The notes beneath the pieces were generated by a model. It had not been told where the DNA came from. It saw nothing but the letters and a program-made list of their open reading frames with translations, and made no database searches. Both the position numbers and the translations under genes were made by a program. A DNA stretch of 13,796 nucleotides, from the NCBI GenBank assembly GCA_050699055.1, contig JBOHCT010000117.1:1-13796 (forward strand), in the 5' to 3' direction. Shown in pieces: positions 6,545 through 12,868 of the stretch (within the stretch, counting starts at the first letter, position 1; each line of letters begins with the position of its first letter). The stretch comes from JBOHCT01 sp050699055 (GTDB lineage: Bacteria > Actinomycetota > Actinomycetes > Streptosporangiales > JBOHCT01).

Positions 6545-6594
6545 GCTGTCAAGGTATTTCTGCCACAGGTTCGGGCACGTGGCGTCTTGACAGC
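6545..6594. repeat. 9-bp inverted repeat GCTGTCAAG / CTTGACAGC
   Basis: GCTGTCAAG at 6545-6553 and its exact complement at 6586-6594 are separated by 32 bp. Each arm contains TTGACA, on opposite strands. The right arm makes a good -35 for the plus-strand operon; the left arm has no TANNNT at the right distance. It could be paired regulator half-sites, or chance. Confidence 0.4.
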
Positions 6595-6616
6595 GATGTC
6601 TGATGCGGTTTTCTAT
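6587..6616 (+). promoter_or_regulatory. Candidate promoter of the acyl-CoA dehydrogenase operon
   Basis: TTGACA (6587-6592) is a consensus -35. The best -10 is TTCTAT at 6611-6616 after an 18-bp spacer, in a locally AT-rich stretch; other registers are possible. Predicted initiation near 6623 coincides with the first base of the 13-bp palindrome. The resulting leader to GTG 6695 would be about 70 nt. Confidence 0.5.
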
Positions 6617-6622
6617 TTAAGT

Positions 6623-6635
6623 AGAACGTCGTTCT
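6623..6635. promoter_or_regulatory. Candidate operator, perfect palindrome AGAACG-T-CGTTCT
   Basis: A perfect 13-bp palindrome sits at the predicted transcription start of the operon, ideal for a repressor. It resembles the AAC-GTT core of actinobacterial lipid and steroid regulators such as KstR (TnnAACnnGTTnnA), but has three bases between AAC and GTT rather than two, so a different TetR-family protein is more likely. Confidence 0.5.
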
Positions 6636-6694
6636 GGTCTTGGCTGCGAGTCTCGCGCGTGTCGTCCGGACGGGGTACGGCGAGGGAGGCCTCA

Positions 6695-7948
6695 GTGGCG
6701 CGATCGGCGGAGGATGGCTTGGATTACGCGGCTGCGCGGGCCGAGGCCAGGGAGTGGCTGCTCGCGAACTGGGACCCCGACCGCACGGTGGCAGCGTGGT
6801 GGGAGGTGTTGACCGACTCCGGCTGGGGGTTTCCTACGTGGCCCCGTGAATGGTTCGGGTTCGGCCTGCCGCCGGAGCTGGCCGGCGCCGTGCGCGAGGC
6901 CTTCCTCGACGTCGGCGCGCTCGGTCCGCCGGCGAGCCTCGGCCAGCTGCTCGGCGCCCCGACGTTGCTCACCCACGGCAGTCAGGAGCTGAAGGAACGG
7001 TTCCTTCCCGCCCTGGCCTACGGCGAGGAGTTCTGGTGCCAGTTCTTCTCCGAGCCGGGCGCGGGGTCGGACCTGGCCGGGCTCCAGACGCGGGCGGTCC
7101 GCGACGGTGACGAGTGGGTGATCAACGGGCAGAAGGTCTGGACGTCAGGCGCGCAGTACGCGGACCGGGGGATGGTGGTGGCCCGTACCGATCCCGATGT
7201 CCCCAAGCACCACGGCATCACCTACTTCGTCATCGACCTCGACCAGCCGGGGGTCGAGGTGCGGCCGCTACATCAGATGAACGGTGCCCACGGCTTCAAC
7301 GAGGTGTTCTTCGCGGACGCCCGCGTTCCTCACGACCGGATCGTGGGGGAGGAGAACGGCGGCTGGTCGGTGGCTGTCACCACGTTGATGTTTGAGCGGT
7401 TCATGGCCGCGGTTCCTTCCGCCGACCCGGGTCGCAAGCCCGGGATGCGCGGCAGCCGTGCCGGGGACGTGGCGAGCGGCAAGATCCGCGGGCAGCGGGA
7501 ACGCGCCGCGCCCTCGCGGACGATCATCGACGTCGCCCGGGAGCTGGGACAGCAGCACGATCCCGTGGGGCGCCAGCAGATCGCAAAGGTCTGGGGGTTG
7601 GAGGAGATCGACAGGCTGAGCGGCCTCCGTCAGGCCGACGCCGTACGGGCAGGGCGGCGGCCGGGCGCCGAGGGATCGGCGCGGAAGCTGGGCCGCTCTC
7701 GCCTCGCCCGTACCGGCCGCGACGTCGGCATGCGCATGCTCGGCGCCCGCGGCCTCGTCATCACCGACGACCCGCACGGTGCGGCGGCCATCCGTCAGCG
7801 CGCGCTGTCGAGCCCGGGGGCCTCCATCGCGGGCGGCACCGACGAGATCCAGCGAAACGTCATCGGCGAGCGCGTGCTCGGCCTGCCCAAAGAACCCCGC
7901 GTCGACCGGGACACGCCGTTCCGCGACCTCACCACCGGGACCCAATGA
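6695..7948 (+). CDS. Acyl-CoA dehydrogenase (FadE-like)
   Basis: 417 residues from GTG 6695, preceded by GAGGGAGG with 5-nt spacing; longer in-frame starts would translate promoter and operator sequence. FAD-dependent alpha,beta-dehydrogenation of an acyl-CoA. The middle-domain signature QFFSEPGAGSDLAG (116-129) and INGQKVWTSGA (143-153) contact flavin and substrate. The C-terminal GTDEIQRNVIGERVLGLPKEPR is the family's closing motif. The medium-chain-type catalytic Glu (YEGT) is replaced by AGGT, as in many mycobacterial FadE proteins that place the base elsewhere, so the base is unassigned. Residues about 240-275 form a basic, Gly/Arg/Ser-rich stretch unlike the usual compact segment. The first gene of the operon, 48 nt before a second member. 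The substrate (branched-chain, steroid side chain, dicarboxylate or other) cannot be told. Confidence 0.9.
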   Translation: MARSAEDGLDYAAARAEAREWLLANWDPDRTVAAWWEVLTDSGWGFPTWPREWFGFGLPPELAGAVREAFLDVGALGPPASLGQLLGAPTLLTHGSQELKERFLPALAYGEEFWCQFFSEPGAGSDLAGLQTRAVRDGDEWVINGQKVWTSGAQYADRGMVVARTDPDVPKHHGITYFVIDLDQPGVEVRPLHQMNGAHGFNEVFFADARVPHDRIVGEENGGWSVAVTTLMFERFMAAVPSADPGRKPGMRGSRAGDVASGKIRGQRERAAPSRTIIDVARELGQQHDPVGRQQIAKVWGLEEIDRLSGLRQADAVRAGRRPGAEGSARKLGRSRLARTGRDVGMRMLGARGLVITDDPHGAAAIRQRALSSPGASIAGGTDEIQRNVIGERVLGLPKEPRVDRDTPFRDLTTGTQ

Positions 7949-7996
7949 GTGACGTCCCCGGAGCGGCCCGCGTCATGAAATCAGGAGGGAGAAGAG

Positions 7997-9295
7997 GTGG
8001 AACTCGATCTCGGCCCCGAGATCCGGGACTTCCGCGCGGAGATCCGATCCTGGATCGAGGGCAACGCCCCCATGGGCCTCAGCAGCCTCGCCGACTGGTA
8101 CGCGCCCCCCATGGGGGGGTCCAACCAAGACGCCCGTGCGGAGGCGATGGCCAGCGAGGAGTACCGCGAGTGGGAGCGGCGGCTTCTCGAGGCGCGCTTG
8201 ATCTGCCCCCAGTGGCCGGAGTCGGTAGGGGGCAGCGGATGGGACCTCGCCCGTCTCGCCGTCTGGGGCGAGGAGTGCTATCGCGCGGGCGTCCCGCGGG
8301 TTCATCGGGGGATGGGGGAGTCGCTCGTCGGCCCCGCCGTCATCGTCCACGGCACGGATGAGCAACGCGCCTTTTTCCTGCCGCGGATCATCGCCAATGA
8401 GGATCGTTACTGCCAGGGTTTCTCCGAGCCCGAGCACGGCTCCGACCTCGCGGCCGTCGACACCCGTGGAGTCGTCCAGGGAGACGAGCTCGTGCTCACC
8501 GGGCAGAAGGTGTGGACATCAGGTGCCCACCGCACCAACATGATTTTTGTTCTTTGCCGGACCAACCCGGATGCCCCGAAGCACAAGGGGCTCTCGTACG
8601 TGCTCGTCCCACTGGAGAACAACAACATCGAGATCCGCCCGTTGCCGCAGATGTCCGGCGCGGCGGAGTTCTACGAGGACTTCATCGACGGCGCCCGTGC
8701 GCCGCTGTTCAACGTCATCGGCGGGCTCGACAATGGCTGGCGGGTGGCGATGACCACCCTCGGCTTCGAGCGCGGCGGTCGTGCCACGACACAGCATCTC
8801 CCTTACGAGCGGGAGTTCTGGGAGCTCGTCGACGCGGCGCGGAAGTACGGCAGGGACAGCGACCCGAGGGTCCGCCAGCAGCTCGCCTGGGCCTACACCC
8901 ACGTCCAGATCATGCGCTTCCAAGGGATGCGGGTCATGGCGCGCCTCGCGCGGGGCCGGCCGCCGGGCCCGGAGGCGTCCGTAACCAAGCTGTTCTGGAG
9001 CGAGTACCACCGCAGGCTGGGTGAGATCGCCATGGCCATCGTCGGCGCGGACGGGCTCGTCCGGCCCGACGGCGCGGGATACCCCAGCGACCGGTGGCAG
9101 GACGTCTTCCTTTCCAGTCGTGCGGGCACGATCTATTCGGGGACCAGCGAGATCCAGCGGAACATCATCGCGGAGCGGGTGCTCGGCCTGCCGAAGGAGC
9201 CCAGGAGCAAGGAGCCCAGGAGCAAGGAGCCCAGGAGCAAGGAGCCCAGGAGCAAGGAGCCCAGGAGCGCTGTCAGCCGGGCGAGCGGGTCTTGA
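7997..9295 (+). CDS. Acyl-CoA dehydrogenase (FadE-like) with C-terminal KEPRS repeats
   Basis: 432 residues from GTG 7997; AGGAGG (7983-7988) lies 8 nt upstream. Conserved blocks: a helical N-terminal domain (1-135), GFSEPEHGSDLA (141-152), LTGQKVWTSGA (167-177), a beta domain with PLPQMSGAAEFYEDF (215-229), and a C-terminal helical domain ending GTSEIQRNIIAERVLGLPKEPR (382-403). IYSGT stands where medium-chain enzymes have catalytic YEGT, so the base must come from another position or a partner subunit. It is a paralogue of the preceding gene and probably a co-expressed or heteromeric partner, although its N-terminal domain is longer. Most odd is the tail: after the normal GLPKEPR end come five exact KEPRS units (400-424) and then AVSRASGS, adding about 28 residues the family normally lacks. 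Confidence 0.92.
   Translation: MELDLGPEIRDFRAEIRSWIEGNAPMGLSSLADWYAPPMGGSNQDARAEAMASEEYREWERRLLEARLICPQWPESVGGSGWDLARLAVWGEECYRAGVPRVHRGMGESLVGPAVIVHGTDEQRAFFLPRIIANEDRYCQGFSEPEHGSDLAAVDTRGVVQGDELVLTGQKVWTSGAHRTNMIFVLCRTNPDAPKHKGLSYVLVPLENNNIEIRPLPQMSGAAEFYEDFIDGARAPLFNVIGGLDNGWRVAMTTLGFERGGRATTQHLPYEREFWELVDAARKYGRDSDPRVRQQLAWAYTHVQIMRFQGMRVMARLARGRPPGPEASVTKLFWSEYHRRLGEIAMAIVGADGLVRPDGAGYPSDRWQDVFLSSRAGTIYSGTSEIQRNIIAERVLGLPKEPRSKEPRSKEPRSKEPRSKEPRSAVSRASGS
9194..9268 (+). repeat. Five perfect 15-bp tandem repeats encoding KEPRS
   Basis: The unit AAGGAGCCCAGGAGC is repeated exactly five times, in frame, at the 3' end of the second acyl-CoA dehydrogenase gene. The first copy overlaps the conserved GLPKEPR terminus, so the array probably grew by slippage or unequal exchange from that codon block. 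Each unit contains AAGGAG and AGGAG, so the mRNA carries ten Shine-Dalgarno-like strings. Identity without a single substitution suggests recent expansion. Confidence 0.97.
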
Positions 9296-9404
9296 GACAC
9301 GTCAGACGCCTCGCTGATACGAGTGCGGCTCGACGGGATCTCCTTCGGGTTGCCGGGGGCAGACCCCACGGCGGAGGCGAGCAGGCTCTGAGGGTGAGGA
9401 CGCG

Positions 9405-11672
9405 ATGACCCCCGGCTTCGCCACGATCGCCGGCTCGCTCCCACAGACTCGCGAGTCCGACATGAGGCGACTCGCCGCGCCCGATCGGCTCGTCGGCCTC
9501 TTCGCCCCGCGCAGCATCGCGCTCGTGGGGGCGTCCGACACCTCGGGCTGGTCGCGCAACATCTATGCCAGCCTGGAGACGGCGGGGTACCGCGGGGAGA
9601 TCGTGCCTATCCACCCCCGTCACCGCTCGGTGCTCGACATCCCGGCCAAGCGGAGCCTGCGCGACCTCGACGAGCCGGTCGACCTCGCCTTCATCCTGAC
9701 CCCCACTTACGCGGTCGAGGGAGTACTCGACGACGCCGCCGCCGTCGGCATCCACCACGTCGTCGTGCTCGCCGCGGGCTACAGCGAGCAGGGTACGGAC
9801 GGCGGTGAGCTCGAGGACCGCCTGGTCGACCGGGCGATGAGGCATGACATCACGCTGCTCGGGCCCAACGGGCTCGGCTTCGTCAACGCTACGACCGGTG
9901 CCGCGCCGTATGGGTTGGTGATCACACCGCCGCTGCTGTCCGGTCCGGTGGGCGTCGTGCTGCAAAGCGGGGCGCTGGCATCGGCCGTACTCGCGTTCGC
10001 GCAGGCGAGGGCGATCGGGCTCAGTCTCCTCGTCTCCATGGGCAACGAGGCCATGGTGAGCACGGCGGACGTCGTCGACCACCTGCTCGAGGACGACGCG
10101 ACGAAGGTGATCGCGCTGTTCCTCGAAGGCATCCGCCAGCCGGAGCGTTTCGCGGCACTCGCGGAGAAGGCCCTCGAGGGGGGCAAGCCCATCGTCGCGG
10201 TGAAGGTCGGCCGTAGCCTGAGCGGCCGGCGCAACGCGCTCGCCCACACCGGTGCCATCGCCGGAGACGACGCGGTCGTCGACGCCGCCTTGCGGCAGCT
10301 CGGGGTGATCAGGGTCGACAGCCTGGAGGAGTTGCTGGTCACCGCGGGCATGCTCGCGTATAACCCACCGCTCACCGGCAACCGCATGGGTGTGGTGACG
10401 GCATCCGGCGGCGCCTGCGACATCATCGCCGACCGAGCACTCGACGAGGGCATCGAGGTCCCTCCGTTCGGTGCCGAGACGGTCCGGGCGCTCGAGGGGA
10501 TCGTGCCCGACTTCGCGAACGCGCAGAACCCGCTCGACGTTACCGGCTTCGGGCTCGCGCATCAGCGGTCGGGCACGACGACCGCGATCGACGACGCGCT
10601 CCGCGTGGTGGCACACGACCCGAACATCGACTTCGTCTGCTATATGGGCGTCAGGCTGCCCGCCGTCCCGCCGCCGGACGACCTGCGCCCTTTCGTGGAG
10701 GGGCGCATGCGCGAGGTCGCGCGGGCGATCAGGTCCGCCCCGGTCCCGGTGGTGCCGGTCGGCCACACCTGCGTCGACGTGGGCCCGTACGCCCGCGAGG
10801 TGCTCTACGACAACCACGTCCACGTGCTCGGCGGCATGGAGTTCGGGCTCAGCGCGATTGGGCACGCGCTGCGCTGTCAGCGGCGACGCGCGGAGAGACG
10901 GGGCGTACAGCGGCCGCCAAGGGAAGTGTTGTCGCCGGCACGGACGGTCGGGATGCCCGCGGGGCCGTGGTCGGAGGCCGAGGCTCGGGAGCTGCTCGCT
11001 GAGGGCGACGTGCCGCTGGTTCCGGCGGAGCTGGCACGGACCGCCGATGAGGCCGCGGAGGCGGCCAGACGGCTCGGCTTCCCCGTCGCGCTGAAGGTCT
11101 GCTCGCGACACGTCACGCACAAGTCCGACTCGGGCGGTGTAGCGCTGAACCTGACGTCGGCCACCCAGGTACGCAAGGCATTCGGGCGGATCCGGCGGGG
11201 ATTCCGTGTCCAGTGGGGCACCGAGGTCGACGGCGTGCTCGTCGCGCCGATGCGCGGCGGCGGCGTCGAGCTGCTGGCAGGGGTCAGCGTCGACCCCACC
11301 TTCGGCCCGGTGGTGACGGTCGGCCTCGGAGGCATCTGGGTCGAGGTTATGCGGGACGTGGCGCTGCGCGTCCTGCCCGTGGGGCGGTCGGAGGTCCTGC
11401 GCATGCTCGACGAGCTGCGCGGCGCGCCGTTGCTACGCGGCTCTCGAGCGACTCCGGCTGTTGACCTGGGCAGGGTGGCCGACGCCGTCGTCCGCCTCAC
11501 GGAGACGGCGTTGACACTCGGCCCCGCCCTCGTCGCCGTCGAGGTCAACCCGTTGCTCGCGGATGCCCACGCGGTCGAGGCGCTCGACGCGCTCGTCGTC
11601 ACGTCGAAACGAACAGCGCGTCTCCCGCCACGCCCCCTGGCCCGGCACCGCTGGCGCGGGTGGGCTAGCTGA
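9405..11672 (+). CDS. Acyl-CoA synthetase, ADP-forming (fused alpha/beta, ATP-grasp)
   Basis: 755 residues from ATG 9405, with TGAGGA 4 nt upstream. It activates a carboxylic acid to its CoA thioester with ATP, giving ADP and phosphate, through phosphohistidine intermediates. Domains: CoA-binding Rossmann-like (about 28-155, with SIALVGASDTSGWSRN, then LLGPNGLGFVN); succinyl-CoA ligase-like domains (about 175-490) with LQSGALASAV, SMGNEA and the alpha-type phosphohistidine His281 in AHTGAIAG; a linker (about 490-515); then an ATP-grasp domain (about 520-740) with FPVALKVCS, the second conserved histidine His572 in HKSDSGGVALNL, GVSVDPTFGPVVTVGLGG and VEVNPLLA. The order alpha-then-beta in one chain matches many bacterial members of about 700 residues. 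It probably supplies the CoA ester used by the flanking dehydrogenases; the acid is unknown. Confidence 0.92.
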   Translation: MTPGFATIAGSLPQTRESDMRRLAAPDRLVGLFAPRSIALVGASDTSGWSRNIYASLETAGYRGEIVPIHPRHRSVLDIPAKRSLRDLDEPVDLAFILTPTYAVEGVLDDAAAVGIHHVVVLAAGYSEQGTDGGELEDRLVDRAMRHDITLLGPNGLGFVNATTGAAPYGLVITPPLLSGPVGVVLQSGALASAVLAFAQARAIGLSLLVSMGNEAMVSTADVVDHLLEDDATKVIALFLEGIRQPERFAALAEKALEGGKPIVAVKVGRSLSGRRNALAHTGAIAGDDAVVDAALRQLGVIRVDSLEELLVTAGMLAYNPPLTGNRMGVVTASGGACDIIADRALDEGIEVPPFGAETVRALEGIVPDFANAQNPLDVTGFGLAHQRSGTTTAIDDALRVVAHDPNIDFVCYMGVRLPAVPPPDDLRPFVEGRMREVARAIRSAPVPVVPVGHTCVDVGPYAREVLYDNHVHVLGGMEFGLSAIGHALRCQRRRAERRGVQRPPREVLSPARTVGMPAGPWSEAEARELLAEGDVPLVPAELARTADEAAEAARRLGFPVALKVCSRHVTHKSDSGGVALNLTSATQVRKAFGRIRRGFRVQWGTEVDGVLVAPMRGGGVELLAGVSVDPTFGPVVTVGLGGIWVEVMRDVALRVLPVGRSEVLRMLDELRGAPLLRGSRATPAVDLGRVADAVVRLTETALTLGPALVAVEVNPLLADAHAVEALDALVVTSKRTARLPPRPLARHRWRGWAS

Positions 11673-11687
11673 GAGGAAAGGTCCCAG

Positions 11688-12803
11688 ATGAGTCTCGTGT
11701 TCACCGAGGAACAGGAGGAGCTGCGGGCGACGGTCCGCCGCTTCCTCGAGGACAAGTCGCCGAGCGCCGAGGTGCGGCGGCTGATGGAGACCGAGGACGG
11801 TTACGACCCCGTCGTGTGGTCGCAGATGGCCGGCCAGCTTGGGCTGCAGGCCCTGGCGATTCCCGAGGAGTACGGCGGAGCGGGTTTTTCCTACGAAGAG
11901 CTGACCCTTCTGTTCGAGGAGATGGGGCGAGCCCTATTGTGCGCCCCCTACTTCTCCACCGTGGCGTTGGCGGCGAACGCTTTGCTGTCCGCCGGAGACG
12001 ACGACGCGAAGAAGGCGTTCCTCCCGGGGATCGCGACCGGCGAGACCGTCGCCACGCTCGCGTTCACCGAGGACAACGGACGATGGGACGACGGCGGCGT
12101 CATGCTCGCCGCGAGGCGCACGGGCGACAGGTGGAGCCTGGAGGGCCACAAGTCCTTCGTCCTCGACGGCCATATCGCGGGCCTGCTGCTTGTCGCGGCA
12201 CGCACCCCGGCGGGGCTGGCGCTCTTCGCCGTCGACGGTGCGGCCCCTGGGATGTCGCGGGCCACGCTCCCGACGCTGGACCAGACCCGCAAGCTGGCGC
12301 GGCTTGAGTTCCACGACACGCCGGCGAGGCTGGTCGGCCGCGAAGGCGCGGGCGACCGGATCCTGTCCCAAACGCTCGACCTGGCGGTCGTCGCACTGGC
12401 GGCCGAGCAGGTCGGCGGCGCCGGCCGATGCCTCGACATGAGCGTGGAGTACGCGAAGGTCCGTCACCAGTTCGGCCGGCCCATCGGCAGCTTCCAGGCC
12501 ATCAAGCACAAGTGTGCCGACATGCTGCTCGAACTGGAGTCGGCGCGGTCGGCCGCCTACTACGCGGGGTGGGCCGCCGCCGAGGGGTCGGAGGAGTTGC
12601 CCGCCGTGGCGAGCCTCGCCAAGGCGTACTGCTCCGAGGCCTACTTCCACGCGGCCGCGGAGAACATCCAGATCCACGGCGGCATCGGTTTTGCCTGGGA
12701 GCACGACGCGCACCTGTATTTCAAGCGCGCGAAGTCGTCCGAGCTGCTCTTCGGTGACGCGGTCCACCACCGCGAGCGGCTGGCGCAGCGAATCGCGGTA
12801 TGA
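11688..12803 (+). CDS. Acyl-CoA dehydrogenase, divergent FadE type
   Basis: 371 residues from ATG 11688, only 15 nt after the synthetase stop; AGAGGAAAGG in that gap serves as ribosome site. N-terminal domain: FTEEQEELRATVRRFL and LGLQALAIPEEYGGAGF. C-terminal domain: EYAKVRHQFGRPIGSFQAIK (254-273) and IQIHGGIGFAWEHDAH (327-342), where Glu338 may be the catalytic base. The middle domain lacks the flavin-contacting SEPxxGSD loop of the two upstream paralogues: LAFTEDNGRWDD (124-135) stands there, and GHKSFVLDG replaces GQKVWTSG. In mycobacteria such shorter FadE proteins pair with a larger one in alpha2beta2 dehydrogenases of steroid side-chain breakdown (ChsE types). A similar partnership with one of the upstream dehydrogenases is an inference from this pattern and the operon. 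Confidence 0.92.
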   Translation: MSLVFTEEQEELRATVRRFLEDKSPSAEVRRLMETEDGYDPVVWSQMAGQLGLQALAIPEEYGGAGFSYEELTLLFEEMGRALLCAPYFSTVALAANALLSAGDDDAKKAFLPGIATGETVATLAFTEDNGRWDDGGVMLAARRTGDRWSLEGHKSFVLDGHIAGLLLVAARTPAGLALFAVDGAAPGMSRATLPTLDQTRKLARLEFHDTPARLVGREGAGDRILSQTLDLAVVALAAEQVGGAGRCLDMSVEYAKVRHQFGRPIGSFQAIKHKCADMLLELESARSAAYYAGWAAAEGSEELPAVASLAKAYCSEAYFHAAAENIQIHGGIGFAWEHDAHLYFKRAKSSELLFGDAVHHRERLAQRIAV

Positions 12804-12868
12804 GACATCGGGCCGAGCCGGCGCAGCGCGGTGTGACACCAGCGAGCGGACAAGGAGCGTGGTCTGGC

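Larger units (their letters stand above)
6252..6694. other. Divergent intergenic region between SCO1 and the acyl-CoA dehydrogenase operon
   Basis: 443 bp without a supported gene. The left part holds a 10-bp palindrome GCCCTAGGGC (6440-6449). The right part has a 9-bp inverted repeat (6545-6594), a TTGACA element and a 13-bp palindrome, listed separately. No clear -10 was found for the SCO1 gene, and no copper-responsive box was recognised. Open frames across this stretch are GC-driven and carry no recognisable domains. Confidence 0.5.

Noticed and set aside
6587..6694. N-terminal extension of the first acyl-CoA dehydrogenase from TTG 6587
   Set aside because: The extension would translate the -35 element and the operator palindrome; GTG 6695 has a much better ribosome site and gives the usual family length.
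9194..9268. CRISPR-like array
   Set aside because: The repeats are directly adjacent with no spacers, in coding frame, and only 15 bp long; it is a coding minisatellite.
9273..11120. 615-codon open frame on the minus strand
   Set aside because: It is antisense to the ADP-forming acyl-CoA synthetase, which has clear domains. The translation is His/Arg/Asp-rich with no recognisable motifs, as expected of reverse frames in high-GC DNA.
11934..12839. 301-codon minus-strand frame
   Set aside because: Antisense to the third acyl-CoA dehydrogenase, with no motifs and no ribosome site of note.
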